Shown: positions 44,659 to 54,592 of the stretch, one piece after another
How positions within the stretch are numbered: position 1 is the first letter of the stretch
Layout of the letters: every line of letters starts with the position of its first letter
NCBI RefSeq assembly: GCF_013408985.1
Contig: NZ_JACBZT010000001.1
Coordinates: 1,612,001-1,676,000 of the forward strand
DNA length: 64,000 nucleotides
Direction of reading: 5' to 3'
DNA from: Petropleomorpha daqingensis
GTDB lineage: Bacteria; Actinomycetota; Actinomycetes; Mycobacteriales; Geodermatophilaceae
Notes under the pieces: model-generated
What the model saw: only the letters and a program-made list of their open reading frames with translations
What the model was told of the DNA's origin: nothing
Databases searched by the model: none
Program-made: the position numbers and the translations under genes

Positions 44659-46923
44659 GTGCCGCCCAATCGCGACCGCGACCCCGCAGTGCCGGGGATC
44701 GTCGCCGAAGCGAGCGCGGTGGTCTCCGAGCACGCCCGCGACGCGGGTGCCCCGACGGCGCTGCCCGGCGTCCTGGCCGACGTGCCGGTCGCCGTCCTGG
44801 TCATCGACCAGAAGGCCAGCTCGGTCATCTACGCCAACGTGGCCGCCGTCGAGCTGGCCGGCAACGTCTCGCTGCCCGTCGACGTCGACACCTGGGGCGC
44901 CTCGGCGGGGCTCACCGACCTCACCGGGGAGCCCCTGGCCCGGACGGCCAGTCCGCTCTCCCTGGTCGCGCAGGGCCAGCCGGTCACCGGCGAGGCGGTC
45001 CGCCTCCTGCCCGGCACCAGCTCCGAGCCGGTCCGCGCCCGGCAGGACGACGGCCTGTCCGACCAGCTGCTGTGGGTCACCGGCTTCCCGCTGTCCCAGG
45101 TCGGCAGCGAGCAGCAGCTGGCCCTGGTGGTCTTCCTGCAGCTCGACGTGGCGGACAACGTCGAGGACCCCGATGCCTACCTGCAGGCGCTGCGCGAGCG
45201 GGCCGTGCTCGCCACGGACATCACCTTCACCATCACCGACCCGCGCCAGCCGGACAACCCGCTGGTGTGGGTCAACCCGTCGTTCACCCGGGTGACCGGG
45301 TACGAGTACGACGACGCCGTCGGCCGCAACTGCCGGTTCCTGCAGGGGCCGGCGACCGACCCGGACGCGGTGGACGGCATCCGGGCGGCCCTCGCCGAGC
45401 AGCGCACGGTCACCACCACGCTGCTCAACTACCGCAAGGACGGCACCGCCTTCTGGAACCAGCTGTCGATCAGCCCCGTCTTCGACGGGGAGGGCGAGCT
45501 GGTCAGCTTCGTCGGCGTGCAGACCGACGTCACCGAGCGGGTGCGTGTCGAGCACGAACGGGCCGCGGCGTTCGCGGCCGAGCAGTCGGCCCGGCAGGAG
45601 GCGGAGCTCGCCCGCGCGATCGCCGAGCAGGCCCGCGCCGACGCCGAGCGGGCGCAGGAGAGCGCCGAGCAAGCCCAGAACCGGCTGGCGCTGATGTCCG
45701 AGGCGAGCAGCGCGCTGCTGGGCACGCTCGACATGCCCACGCTGCTCGGCCGGCTCGCCGACATCTGCGTCCCGGGCCTGGCCGACTGGGTCGTGCTCAC
45801 CCTGGTCGACGCCTACGGCGAGGTCCGCGACGCCGTCGGCCGGCACAAGGACGGGTTCGAGACCGAGCTCGCCGCGTTCGCCGCGACCCACGCCCTGCAC
45901 CTGCCCGCGGCCTCACCGAGCCGCCGCAGCCTGGCGACGTCCCAGCCGGTGCTGGTGGACCTCACGCCCGAGAACCGCGCGGAGATCTTCGTCTCCCCGA
46001 CGGCGCGGGAGGTCGTCGAGCGGCTCGGCGGGGCATCGGTGCTGACCGTGCCGATGTCGGCGCGGCGACGCACCCTCGGCGCGATGGCGCTGGTCCGGAC
46101 GTCGGCGGAGCGCCCCTTCGGCCAGGACGACGTCGACCTGGTCCACGACCTGGCCCGCCGCGCGGCGCTGGCCATGGACAACGTGCGGCTCTACCAGCAG
46201 GAGCACACGGTCGCCGACACGCTGCAGCGCTCCCTGCTGCCGGTGCTGCCCGAGATCCCCGGCATCCGCGCCGCGGCGCACTACATCAGCGCGTCCACCG
46301 CCGCCGACGTCGGCGGGGACTTCTACGACCTGCTGGAGCTGCCCGACGGCTCCATCGGCATGGTCATCGGCGACGTCGTCGGGCACGACGTCGCCGCGGC
46401 CGCCGCGATGGGTCACCTGCGCGGGCTCATCCGCGCCTGCGTGTGGGAGGCCGAGGACGACGACCCGTCCGCGGTGCTGGCCCGCGTCGACCGGCTCGTG
46501 CAGGGCCTGCACGTGGCGCCGATGGCGACGCTGGTCTACGCCCGCGCGGTCCCCCCGAGGGACCCGGGCGGTCCGTGGCGGCTGCAGGTCGCCAACGCCG
46601 GTCACCCGCCGCTGCTCGTCCGGTACGCCGACGGCACGGTCGAGCTCTGCGACGACGTCACCGGGTTGCTGGTCGGCGTCGACAGCGACACCGTGCGGCC
46701 GACGGTGACCGCCGAGATCCCGGCCGGCACGACGCTGCTGGCCTACACCGACGGGCTGATCGAGCGTCCCGGCACGGACCTGGACGAGGGGATCGCGGAG
46801 CTGCGTGCGCGGCTGGCCTCGGCCCCGCCGGACGCCGATCCGGACCTGCTGTGCGACGTCGCGGTGAGCGGCAGCCTCGACGGGCGGGACGACGTGGCGC
46901 TGCTGGCCGTCCGCTTCGAGTGA
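44659..46923 (+). CDS. Blue-light-sensing PAS-LOV-GAF-PP2C phosphatase
   Basis: 754 aa. Degenerate PAS at ~35-160. LOV domain at ~185-295 with the flavin signature GRNCRFLQG (photoactive Cys225), NYRKDGTAFWN at 257-267 and the signalling Gln288 in FVGVQTD. Coiled coil at ~298-345 (Ala/Glu-rich heptads). GAF at ~350-505. SpoIIE-type PP2C at ~515-752 with intact motifs (VGGDFYDLL, VIGDVVGHD, NAGHPPLLV, YTDGLIERPG, GRDDVALLAV). Light should form a Cys-flavin adduct that changes phosphatase activity toward an anti-sigma antagonist, giving light-controlled general stress response. LOV residues are seen directly; the output partner is inferred. Confidence 0.93.
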   Translation: MPPNRDRDPAVPGIVAEASAVVSEHARDAGAPTALPGVLADVPVAVLVIDQKASSVIYANVAAVELAGNVSLPVDVDTWGASAGLTDLTGEPLARTASPLSLVAQGQPVTGEAVRLLPGTSSEPVRARQDDGLSDQLLWVTGFPLSQVGSEQQLALVVFLQLDVADNVEDPDAYLQALRERAVLATDITFTITDPRQPDNPLVWVNPSFTRVTGYEYDDAVGRNCRFLQGPATDPDAVDGIRAALAEQRTVTTTLLNYRKDGTAFWNQLSISPVFDGEGELVSFVGVQTDVTERVRVEHERAAAFAAEQSARQEAELARAIAEQARADAERAQESAEQAQNRLALMSEASSALLGTLDMPTLLGRLADICVPGLADWVVLTLVDAYGEVRDAVGRHKDGFETELAAFAATHALHLPAASPSRRSLATSQPVLVDLTPENRAEIFVSPTAREVVERLGGASVLTVPMSARRRTLGAMALVRTSAERPFGQDDVDLVHDLARRAALAMDNVRLYQQEHTVADTLQRSLLPVLPEIPGIRAAAHYISASTAADVGGDFYDLLELPDGSIGMVIGDVVGHDVAAAAAMGHLRGLIRACVWEAEDDDPSAVLARVDRLVQGLHVAPMATLVYARAVPPRDPGGPWRLQVANAGHPPLLVRYADGTVELCDDVTGLLVGVDSDTVRPTVTAEIPAGTTLLAYTDGLIERPGTDLDEGIAELRARLASAPPDADPDLLCDVAVSGSLDGRDDVALLAVRFE

Positions 46924-46926
46924 GCG

Positions 46927-47442
46927 TCAGCCGTCGGCGCGGGTGACGTCGAGCAGCCCGTAGTTGCCGCGGTGGAACAGCAGCGGCCGACGGGTGGGAT
47001 CGGCACCGAGGTCGAGCACCCGGGCGACGACGATCGTGTGGTCGCCGCCCTCGTACTCGGCCCACAGCTCGCCGTCGATCCAGGCCACGACGCCCTCGAG
47101 CACCGGTGAGCCGTGCCGGCTGCGGGTCCAGGCGACGCCGGTGAACTTGTCGCCACCGGAGCGCGCGAACTTCTGCGACACCGCCGTCTGGTCCTCGGCC
47201 AGCACGTTCACGCAGAACCGACGGATCTCGCGCAGTCGCGGCCACGTGGTCGAGGTGCGCGACGGCGCGAAGGCGACCAGCGGGGGATCGAGCGACAGCG
47301 AGCTGAACGACTGGCAGGTGAAGCCCAGCGGCCCGTCCGCGGTGTCGGCGGTGACGACGGTGACCCCGGAGGCGAAGTGGCCGAGCACGTCGCGCATCAC
47401 GCGCGGATCGACCGCTCCGGGGTCCTGTTCGGCAGCCGTCAC
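46927..47442 (-). CDS. Flavin reductase domain (FMN-binding split barrel) protein
   Basis: 171 aa. Typical family pattern: LGHFASGVTVVTADTADGPLGFTCQSFSSLSLDPPLVAF near the start, then FCVNVLAEDQ, and GDHTIVVARVLDLG with the conserved GDH near residue 140. It binds FMN and reduces flavin with NAD(P)H, usually serving a two-component monooxygenase. No monooxygenase gene is adjacent. It lies 13 bp downstream of the lyase gene on the same strand and converges on the LOV phosphatase with a 3-bp gap. Confidence 0.9.
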   Translation of the reverse strand: MTAAEQDPGAVDPRVMRDVLGHFASGVTVVTADTADGPLGFTCQSFSSLSLDPPLVAFAPSRTSTTWPRLREIRRFCVNVLAEDQTAVSQKFARSGGDKFTGVAWTRSRHGSPVLEGVVAWIDGELWAEYEGGDHTIVVARVLDLGADPTRRPLLFHRGNYGLLDVTRADG

Positions 47443-47455
47443 ACGGACCAGCCTG

Positions 47456-48397
47456 TCATCGGTCGGCGCCCGCCGCCGTCCGTGGCACCGACCGGCCGCC
47501 GGCCCGGTACAGCGAGCTGGGCAGCTCGTGCCCGACCGCCTGCTCGGTGACCTTCGCGGCGGCGAGGACGGCGTCGAGGTCGAGGCCGGTGCGGACGCCG
47601 GACTCCTCCAGCATGTAGACCAGCTCCTCGGTGGCGATGTTGCCGCTCGCCCCGGGCGCGAAGGGGCAGCCGCCGAGGCCGCCGACGGACGAGTCGAGCT
47701 GGGTCACCCCGGCCTGGACGGCGGCCAGCGCGTTGGCCTGGCCGGTGCCGCGGGTGTCGTGGAAGTGCACGCCCACGGCGATGCCCGGGCAGGCGCGGCG
47801 GACCGCGTCGAGCAGCTGCACGACCCGCAGCGGCGTCGTCGTCCCGATGGTGTCGCCGAGGCACAGCTGGTCGGCGCCCGCCGTGACCGCGGCACGGGCG
47901 ACGTCGACGGTGCGGGTGATCGGCGTCCGCCCGTCGAACGGGCAGTCCCACGCGGTGGCGATGATGACCTCGAGCGAGCCGCCGGCGCCGTGCGCCAGGG
48001 CGGCGATCTCGCCGACTGCGCCGACGGCCTCCGCGGTGCTGCGCCCGGCGTTGGCCCGGCTGTGCCCGTCGGAGGCCGAGACCACGTACTCGAGGTTCGA
48101 CACGCCGGAGTCGACCGCGCGCGACGCGCCGCGGGGGTTGGCCACCAGCGCCGACCAGTGCACGTCGCCCCAGCGGGACAGCTCGGCGGCGACCTGGTCG
48201 GCGTCGGCCAGCGCCGGCACCGCCTTCGGCGAGACGAACGAGGTGGCCTCGATCCGGCGGACCCCCGTCGCGACCAGCGCTTCCAGCATCTCCAGCTTGG
48301 CGCCGAGCGGGACCGGCGCCTCCAGCTGCAGCCCGTCGCGCATGCCGACCTCGCGGATGTCGACCTCGGCGGGCAGCACCAGGTCGAAGTCGTTCAC
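47456..48397 (-). CDS. Hydroxymethylglutaryl-CoA lyase-like enzyme
   Basis: 313 aa from the GTG at 48397, which has GGAGG 5 nt upstream; ATG 48415 adds six residues. DRE-TIM family: VDIREVGMRDGLQLE (metal and substrate site), ATSFVSPKAVPALADAD, VHFHDTRGTGQANALAA (metal His pair) and the active-site loop GGLGGCPFAPGASGN with its Cys. It cleaves HMG-CoA to acetoacetate and acetyl-CoA in leucine breakdown, or a related 3-hydroxyacyl-CoA. No leucine-pathway neighbours are present, so the substrate is uncertain. Confidence 0.88.
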   Translation of the reverse strand: MNDFDLVLPAEVDIREVGMRDGLQLEAPVPLGAKLEMLEALVATGVRRIEATSFVSPKAVPALADADQVAAELSRWGDVHWSALVANPRGASRAVDSGVSNLEYVVSASDGHSRANAGRSTAEAVGAVGEIAALAHGAGGSLEVIIATAWDCPFDGRTPITRTVDVARAAVTAGADQLCLGDTIGTTTPLRVVQLLDAVRRACPGIAVGVHFHDTRGTGQANALAAVQAGVTQLDSSVGGLGGCPFAPGASGNIATEELVYMLEESGVRTGLDLDAVLAAAKVTEQAVGHELPSSLYRAGGRSVPRTAAGADR

Positions 48398-48483
48398 AGC
48401 GCCCTCCAGTCTCATCCCACGTGTCCCCTTCGCATCCTGCACCCCAACTGCGGCATCAACTGCACGGGTACGGGGGACACTGG

Positions 48484-48492
48484 TTATCCACA
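48484..48492. promoter_or_regulatory. DnaA-box-like TTATCCACA
   Basis: An exact TTATCCACA in the divergent gap between the lyase and diguanylate cyclase genes. Only one intergenic copy is visible, so it is not an origin. A DnaA titration or regulatory site, or chance, remain possible. Confidence 0.35.
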
Positions 48493-48527
48493 GGATGACC
48501 TGCGCGGGGAGGAGAGGGGGTGCCGGC

Positions 48528-49418
48528 ATGACCGAGCTGGTGGACGCGCGCCCACCGGTGGACCGGGGCAGCGCCTTCGCCAACGCTCCGATGGGCGTGG
48601 CGCTGTGCACCCCCGACGGCGTCGTCACCGACGCGAACGCCGCCCTCGCCACCCTGCTCGGCCTCGCGCCCGCCGACCTGCTGGGCCGGGCGCTGTTCGA
48701 CCTCATCCACCCCGAGGACGTCGAGGGCGCCCGGGAGGCCTACGCGGTCCTCGGCCGGCACCCCGGCCGGCCGATGCGGCACGAGTGCCGGTTCCTGCGG
48801 GAGGACGCCACCGCCGTCCCGGTGCAGATCGCGACGGCGTGGGTCGCCGCGACCCCGGACGGCGGCCCGGCGCACCTGGTGATGATCGTCGAGGACATCA
48901 CCGACCGGAAGGCGCTGGAGGCAGCGCTGGTGCACCGGTCGCTGCACGACCCGCTGACCGGGCTGCCCAACCGCATCCTGTTCCACGACCGGCTGCGGCA
49001 CGCGCTGGACCGCGGGCACCGCGAGCGCACGCCGACCTGCGTGCTGATCATCGACCTGGACGGGTTCAAGGCGGTCAACGACGAGCACGGCCACCCGATG
49101 GGCGACGCCGTCCTGGTCGCCTTCGCCGGCCGGCTCACCTCGGTGCTGCGGGCCAGCGACACCGCCGCCCGGCTGGGCGGCGACGAGTTCGCCATCGTCT
49201 GCGAGAACACCGAGCGCCCCGAGGCCGAGGTGCTGGCCGACCGGGTGCGGACGACGGTCACCGACCCCCTGGTGATCGGCGACCTGTCGATGACCATCGG
49301 GATGAGCATCGGCATCGGCTCGGCCCCCGGCGGCGGGGACCCCGACGAGTTCTACGAGCGCGTCGTGCGCGAGGCCGACGACGCGATGTACGCCGACAAG
49401 GCCGACCGCCGCCGCTGA
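48528..49418 (+). CDS. PAS-GGDEF diguanylate cyclase
   Basis: 296 aa. PAS domain at ~10-130 (FANAPMGVALCTPDGVVTDANAALA, ending MIVEDITDRKALE), then GGDEF at ~135-295 with the intact active site RLGGDEF. The RASD inhibitory I-site lies five residues ahead of it, so activity should be product-inhibited. It makes cyclic di-GMP from two GTP in the cytoplasm; no membrane helix and no EAL domain. The final YADKADRRR is typical of the GGDEF C-terminus. GGAGGAG precedes the ATG. Confidence 0.93.
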   Translation: MTELVDARPPVDRGSAFANAPMGVALCTPDGVVTDANAALATLLGLAPADLLGRALFDLIHPEDVEGAREAYAVLGRHPGRPMRHECRFLREDATAVPVQIATAWVAATPDGGPAHLVMIVEDITDRKALEAALVHRSLHDPLTGLPNRILFHDRLRHALDRGHRERTPTCVLIIDLDGFKAVNDEHGHPMGDAVLVAFAGRLTSVLRASDTAARLGGDEFAIVCENTERPEAEVLADRVRTTVTDPLVIGDLSMTIGMSIGIGSAPGGGDPDEFYERVVREADDAMYADKADRRR

Positions 49419-49423
49419 CCACC

Positions 49424-49445
49424 GGCAGAAGTCGCGACTTCTGCC
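49424..49445. terminator. 22-bp perfect palindrome, bidirectional terminator
   Basis: GGCAGAAGTCG followed directly by its complement, exactly between the stops of the convergent diguanylate cyclase and phosphoglucomutase genes. Confidence 0.72.
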
Positions 49446-49446
49446 A

Positions 49447-51081
49447 TCAGCCGCCCAGTGCCGCCGTCACCACGGCTTTCGCCTCCTCCTGCACCTGCGC
49501 GAGGTGGTCGGGGCCCCGGAAGGACTCGGCGTAGACCTTGTAGACGTCCTCGGTGCCGGAGGGCCTCGCCGCGAACCAGGCGTTCTCGGTGACGACCTTG
49601 AGGCCGCCGATCGCCGCGTCGTTGCCCGGTGCGCGGGTGAGCTTGGCGGTGATCGGCTCGCCGGCCAGCTCGGTGGCGGTGACCGCCTCGGGGGAGAGCT
49701 TGCCGAGCGCCGCCTTCTGCTCGCGGGTGGCCGGCGCGTCGATGCGGGCGTAGGCGGACTCCCCGTACCGCGCGGTGAGCTCGGCGTGCAGCTCCGACGG
49801 CGAGCGGCCGGTGACGGCCTGGATCTCGCCGGCCAGCAGCGCGAGCAGGACGCCGTCCTTGTCCGTCGTCCACACGCTGCCGTCGCGGCGCAGGAAGGAG
49901 GCCCCTGCCGACTCCTCGCCGCCGAACCCGACCGACCCGTCGAGCAGCCCGGGCACGAACCACTTGAAGCCGACGGGCACCTCGACCAGCCGGCGGCCCA
50001 TGCCGGCGACCACGCGGTCGATCAGCGAGCTGGACACCAGCGTCTTGCCGACCGCGGTGCCCTCGCCCCAGCCGGGCCGGTGCGCGAACAGGTAGGAGAT
50101 CGCGACCGCGAGGAAGTGGTTGGGGTTCATCAGCCCCGCGTCGGGGGTGACGATGCCGTGCCGGTCGGCGTCGGCGTCGTTGCCGGTGGCGATCTGGTAC
50201 TGCTCGCGCTTGTCGATGAGCGAGGCCATGGCGTAGGGCGAGGAGCAGTCCATCCGGATCTTGCCGTCCCAGTCGAGGGTCATGAACCGCCAGGTGGGGT
50301 CGACCAGCTCGTTGACGACGGTGAGGTCGAGGCGGTGCCGCTCGGCGATGGCGCCCCAGTAGTCGACGCTGGCCCCGCCCAGGGGGTCGGCGCCGATGCG
50401 GACGCCGGCGTCGCGGACCGCGTCGAGATCGAGCACGTCCGGCAGGTCGTCGACGTAGTCGCCGAGGAACTCGTGCGCCCGGGCGGCGGCCCGGGCGCGG
50501 GCGAACGGCACGCGGCGGACCTCCTTGAGCCCGCTGCGCAGCAGCTCGTTGGCGCGGTCGGCGATCGTCGTCGTCGCGTCGGTGTCGGCCGGCCCGCCGC
50601 TGGGCGGGTTGTACTTGAACCCGCCGTCGCGGGGCGGGTTGTGCGACGGGGTGACCACGATGCCGTCGGCCAGGCCCGAGGTCCTGCCGCGGTTGGCGGT
50701 CAGGATGGCGTGGCTGACCGCTGGCGTGGGGGTGTACCGGTCGGCGGCGTCGACCAGCACCGTCACGTCGTTGGCGGCCAGCACCTCCAGCGCGCTGGTC
50801 CAGGCCGGCTCGGAAAGACCGTGGGTGTCCCGGCCGAGGAACAGCGGCCCGTCATAGCCCTGCGCGGCCCGGTACTCGCAGATGGCCTGCGTGGTGGCGA
50901 GGATGTGCGCCTCGTTGAACGCGGCGTCGAAGCTCGAACCGCGGTGACCGCTGGTGCCGAACACGACCTGCTGCGCGGGATCGGCGGGGTCGGGCTCCAG
51001 CGCGTAGTAGGCGGTGACCAGCGCGGCGACGTCGACGAGGTCGCTGGGCCGGGCGGGCTGTCCGGCGCGGGGGTCGGTCAT
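49447..51081 (-). CDS. pgm: Phosphoglucomutase (alpha-D-glucose-phosphate-specific)
   Basis: 544 aa, the usual length of bacterial Pgm. Interconverts glucose-1- and glucose-6-phosphate. [16 protein letters not shown] is the N-terminal substrate loop near residue 45. The phosphoserine loop is [13 protein letters not shown] near residue 145, [11 protein letters not shown] is the metal loop near residue 305, and the C-terminal phosphate-binding motif is [16 protein letters not shown]. It can feed trehalose, glycogen or cell-wall sugar synthesis. ATG start; the 89-bp gap to the divergent SNF2 gene is the only promoter space. Confidence 0.94.
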   Translation of the reverse strand: MTDPRAGQPARPSDLVDVAALVTAYYALEPDPADPAQQVVFGTSGHRGSSFDAAFNEAHILATTQAICEYRAAQGYDGPLFLGRDTHGLSEPAWTSALEVLAANDVTVLVDAADRYTPTPAVSHAILTANRGRTSGLADGIVVTPSHNPPRDGGFKYNPPSGGPADTDATTTIADRANELLRSGLKEVRRVPFARARAAARAHEFLGDYVDDLPDVLDLDAVRDAGVRIGADPLGGASVDYWGAIAERHRLDLTVVNELVDPTWRFMTLDWDGKIRMDCSSPYAMASLIDKREQYQIATGNDADADRHGIVTPDAGLMNPNHFLAVAISYLFAHRPGWGEGTAVGKTLVSSSLIDRVVAGMGRRLVEVPVGFKWFVPGLLDGSVGFGGEESAGASFLRRDGSVWTTDKDGVLLALLAGEIQAVTGRSPSELHAELTARYGESAYARIDAPATREQKAALGKLSPEAVTATELAGEPITAKLTRAPGNDAAIGGLKVVTENAWFAARPSGTEDVYKVYAESFRGPDHLAQVQEEAKAVVTAALGG

Positions 51082-51158
51082 GGGCCGATCTTCGCGCCGG
51101 CACCCGGTCCTCGGCGACCCGGGTCGTCGCGACCGGTCGGTCTGTCGGGGCCGCGCCG

Positions 51159-51164
51159 TAGCCT
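51159..51164 (+). promoter_or_regulatory. -10 TAGCCT for a leaderless SNF2 mRNA
   Basis: TAGCCT is followed by exactly 6 nt and GTG 51171, with no ribosome site in between. Confidence 0.45.
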
Positions 51165-51170
51165 GTCCGG

Positions 51171-54100
51171 GTGCTCGGCGGCTGGGAGGATCTGGTCACC
51201 GACCCAGCACTGGCCGACGCGGTCGGCACCGAGGTCCTCGACCGCGCCCGCCCGTACGTGACCCGCAGCGTGCTCGGTGTCCGGGTCGCGGACGACGCCC
51301 GCCGGGTGTCCGCGCTGGTGCAGGGCAACGGGCCGATGCCGTACCGGACCACCGTCGTCCGGGCCGAGGGCAGCCGCACCGGCTGGGTCGGGGCCTGCAC
51401 CTGCCCGGTCGGCGAGGACTGCAAGCACGCCGTCGCGATCCTGCTGGCCCTGCGGGGGCGGCTGCCCGGCGCGGCCGACCGCGCGGACCGGCGGCGCTCG
51501 CGCACGTGGGAGGAGGAGCTCGCGGACCTGGTCGCCGCCGCCGAGCCGCCGGAGCGGTCGACCGTGCCGCTGGGGCTGCAGTTCGAGCTGATCGATCCGG
51601 AGCCCGGTCGGGGACGCGGCTCGATCGGCGCGCCGGGATCGCGGCAGCGCCTGGTGCGGCTGCGGCCGGTCACCCCGGGCAAGCGGGGCCAGTGGGTGCG
51701 CACCGGTGTCTCGTGGCGGCAGCTCCAGTACGACAACCTGCGCGCCGGCTGGGACCCGGCGCACCTGGCGGCGCTGCGGGCGCTGCACGCCACCCACCAG
51801 GCCGCGCGCAACCAGTACTACTCCTACGCCCCGGTCGACGTGTACCTGCACGAGTTCGGCTCGGGGCTGTGGCGGCTGCTCGCCGAGGCCGTCGCGGACG
51901 GGGTGCCGCTGGTGACGGCGGACCGCCCGCCGCGGCCCGTCGTCCTCTCCGCCGAGCCCGCCACCGTCGCCGTCGACCTGCGGGACGCCGGCGACCGCAC
52001 CGAGCTGGCCGCCGTCCTGCAGGTCGACGGCCGCCCGGTCGATCCCGCCGCGCTGTCGTTCCTCGGGGTGCCCCCGCACGGGGTGACCGTGGACGGGCGG
52101 CCGGAAGACGGCCCCGGCCTCGTGCTGGCCCGGCTCGACCGGCCGGCGCCGCCCGCTCTGGCCGGCCTGGTGGCCCGCGGGGGCTCGATCGCCATCCCGG
52201 CGGGTGACCGGGAGCGGTTCCTGCAGGAGTGGTACCCGGGGCTGCGGCGCACGGTGCCGGTCATCTCCGCCGACGGCTCGGTCGAGCTGCCGGAGACCCC
52301 GCGACCCCGGCTGGCGGTCACCGCCCGCTACCCCGGTGACGGCAGCGTCTGCGTGCGCTGGTCGGTGGGCTACGGCGAGCGGACGTTCGACCTCGAGGAG
52401 CCCGGCGCACCCGGCTCGGGCCGGGACCTCGCCGCCGAGCAGGCGCTGGTCGAGGCGCTCCCGGGCCCGGTCGCGGGGCTGCCCGAGCTGTGGACGCCGC
52501 AGCGCCGGCTGGCCGAGCGCGCCGAGCTGAGCGGCGTGGAGGCGCTGGAGTTCACCACGGAGGTGCTGCCGGCGCTGCGCGCCGACCCGGACGTCGAGGT
52601 GACGGTGGAGGGCACCCCGCCGGACTACCGGCAGAGCACCGCGGCGCCGCAGATCAGCTTCGCCGCCCGCGACACCGGCGAGTCCGACTGGTTCGACCTC
52701 GGGGTCACGGTGACCGTCGACGGCCAGCCGGTGCCGTTCGCGACCCTGTTCCAGGCGCTCGCGACCGGGCGCACCCGGCTGGCGCTGGTCTCGGGCACCT
52801 GGTTCTCGCTGGCGCGGCCGGAGTTCGAGCAGCTGCGGCTGCTCATCGAGGAGGCCCGGGAGCTGCGCGACGTGCCCGGGGACGGCGTGCAGGTGAGCCG
52901 GTACGCGGTCGGGCTGTGGGAGCAGCTGCTCGGGCTCGGGGTGGTGGAGGAGCAGAGCGAGCGCTGGACCCGCGAGGTCCGCGGGCTGCTCGACCTGGAA
53001 GCCGCCGAGCCGCCGCCGGTGCCCGCCGGGCTGGACGCGCAGCTGCGCCCCTACCAGCGGGAGGGCTACGGCTGGCTCGCCTTCCTCTGGGAGCACCGGC
53101 TGGGCGGGGTGCTGGCCGACGACATGGGCCTGGGCAAGACGCTGCAGACCCTCGCCCTGCTGTGCCGCGCGCACGAGGCCGGGGAGCTGGACGGCGCCCC
53201 GGCGCTGGTGGTCGCGCCGACCAGCGTGCTGCACACCTGGGTGCGGGAGGCCGCCCGCTTCGCCCCGGGGCTGCGGGTTGTCGCGGTGACCGAGACCGAG
53301 CGCAAGAGGGGGACCTCGCTGCGGCGGGAGGTGGCCGGCGCGCACCTCGTCGTCACCTCGTACGCGCTGTTCCGGATCGACGAGGAGTCCTGGGCCGAGC
53401 TGCCCTGGTCGGGCCTGGTCCTCGACGAGGCGCAGTTCGTGAAGAACCACCGGGCGCGGACCTACCGCTGCGCCCGCCTGCTGCCGGCCCCGGTCAAGCT
53501 CGCGCTCACCGGCACCCCGCTCGAGAACAGCGTGATGGACCTGTGGGCGCTCATGTCGATCGTCGCGCCGGGGCTGTTCCCCGACCCGCAGCGGTTCAGC
53601 GACACCTACCGCATCCCCGTCGAGCGCGAGGGGGACGCGGAACGGCTGGCCCAGCTGCGCCGGCGGATCCGGCCGCTGGTGCTGCGGCGCACCAAGGAGG
53701 TGGTCGCCGCCGACCTGCCGCCCAAGACCGAGCAGGTGCTCGAGGTGGTGCTCGAACCGCGGCACGAGAAGCTGTACCAGACCCACCTGCAGCGGGAACG
53801 GACCAAGGTGCTCGGCCTGGTCGAGGACATGTCGAAGAACCGGATGACGATCTTCCGGTCGCTGACGCTGCTGCGGCAGCTGAGCCTCGACCCGGCGCTG
53901 GTCGAACCGGAGTACGCCGACGTGCGCTCCAGCAAGGCCGAGGTCTTCCTGGAGAACCTGCGCGAGGTGGTCGCCGAAGGGCACCGGGTGCTGGTGTTCA
54001 GCCAGTTCACCCGCTTCCTGCGCACGATCCGCGACCGGCTGACCGCCGAGGGGATCGAGTGGGTCTACCTGGACGGCCACACCCGCGACCGGGACGCCCG

Positions 54101-54431
54101 GATCGAGCAGTGGCGCACCGGCACCGCTCCGGTGTTCCTGATCAGCCTCAAGGCCGGCGGCTTCGGGCTGACGCTCACCGAGGCCGACTACGTCTTCGTG
54201 CTCGACCCGTGGTGGAACCCGGCCACCGAGGCGCAGGCGGTCGACCGTGCGCACCGGATCGGCCAGGACAAGCCCGTGGTCGTCTACCGGATGGTGGCGG
54301 TGGGCACCATCGAGGAGAAGGTGATGGAGCTCAAGGCCCGCAAGCAGGCGCTGTTCTCCCGCGTCGTGGACGACGGGGCACTGGCCTCCGGCGCGCTCAC
54401 GGCCGACGACGTCCGAGGGCTCTTCGCGTAA
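51171..54431 (+). CDS. SWIM-zinc-finger SNF2-family DNA translocase
   Basis: 1,086 aa. SWIM finger near residues 77-92 ([15 protein letters not shown], CxC...CxH). A long bacterial SNF2-associated region (about 120-610) follows, then the two RecA-like lobes. Motif I is [11 protein letters not shown] near residue 650. Motif II is [10 protein letters not shown] (DEAQ instead of the more common DEAH/DEGH) near 755. Motif III is [14 protein letters not shown] is [10 protein letters not shown] then [15 protein letters not shown], and VI is [11 protein letters not shown] near 1025. It should move along DNA and remodel protein-DNA complexes, in the manner of bacterial HelZ/RapA-like proteins. The partner is unknown. 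Confidence 0.92.
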   Translation: MLGGWEDLVTDPALADAVGTEVLDRARPYVTRSVLGVRVADDARRVSALVQGNGPMPYRTTVVRAEGSRTGWVGACTCPVGEDCKHAVAILLALRGRLPGAADRADRRRSRTWEEELADLVAAAEPPERSTVPLGLQFELIDPEPGRGRGSIGAPGSRQRLVRLRPVTPGKRGQWVRTGVSWRQLQYDNLRAGWDPAHLAALRALHATHQAARNQYYSYAPVDVYLHEFGSGLWRLLAEAVADGVPLVTADRPPRPVVLSAEPATVAVDLRDAGDRTELAAVLQVDGRPVDPAALSFLGVPPHGVTVDGRPEDGPGLVLARLDRPAPPALAGLVARGGSIAIPAGDRERFLQEWYPGLRRTVPVISADGSVELPETPRPRLAVTARYPGDGSVCVRWSVGYGERTFDLEEPGAPGSGRDLAAEQALVEALPGPVAGLPELWTPQRRLAERAELSGVEALEFTTEVLPALRADPDVEVTVEGTPPDYRQSTAAPQISFAARDTGESDWFDLGVTVTVDGQPVPFATLFQALATGRTRLALVSGTWFSLARPEFEQLRLLIEEARELRDVPGDGVQVSRYAVGLWEQLLGLGVVEEQSERWTREVRGLLDLEAAEPPPVPAGLDAQLRPYQREGYGWLAFLWEHRLGGVLADDMGLGKTLQTLALLCRAHEAGELDGAPALVVAPTSVLHTWVREAARFAPGLRVVAVTETERKRGTSLRREVAGAHLVVTSYALFRIDEESWAELPWSGLVLDEAQFVKNHRARTYRCARLLPAPVKLALTGTPLENSVMDLWALMSIVAPGLFPDPQRFSDTYRIPVEREGDAERLAQLRRRIRPLVLRRTKEVVAADLPPKTEQVLEVVLEPRHEKLYQTHLQRERTKVLGLVEDMSKNRMTIFRSLTLLRQLSLDPALVEPEYADVRSSKAEVFLENLREVVAEGHRVLVFSQFTRFLRTIRDRLTAEGIEWVYLDGHTRDRDARIEQWRTGTAPVFLISLKAGGFGLTLTEADYVFVLDPWWNPATEAQAVDRAHRIGQDKPVVVYRMVAVGTIEEKVMELKARKQALFSRVVDDGALASGALTADDVRGLFA

Positions 54432-54463
54432 CGACGTCCGGTGCCGCACCCCGACCGGGCCCG

Positions 54464-54477
54464 GATTCACGTGGAAC
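54464..54477. other. parS-like site GATTCACGTGGAAC
   Basis: Two mismatches from GTTTCACGTGAAAC, in the 161-bp gap 54432-54592 between the SNF2 and helicase-associated genes. It keeps the CACGTG core with a TTC...GAAC frame, like the 40150 site. Nothing else in this gap is recognised. Confidence 0.42.
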
Positions 54478-54592
54478 CCTGGCGCAGATCCCGGGCGCCG
54501 GCCGGACACGGCAGCGGGTCGGTATGCAGCCGTGCCGGTGAGCCTGTGGACGACGGTTCCTGGACGCGGCTCGGCCAGGGTTCGATGAGGGG

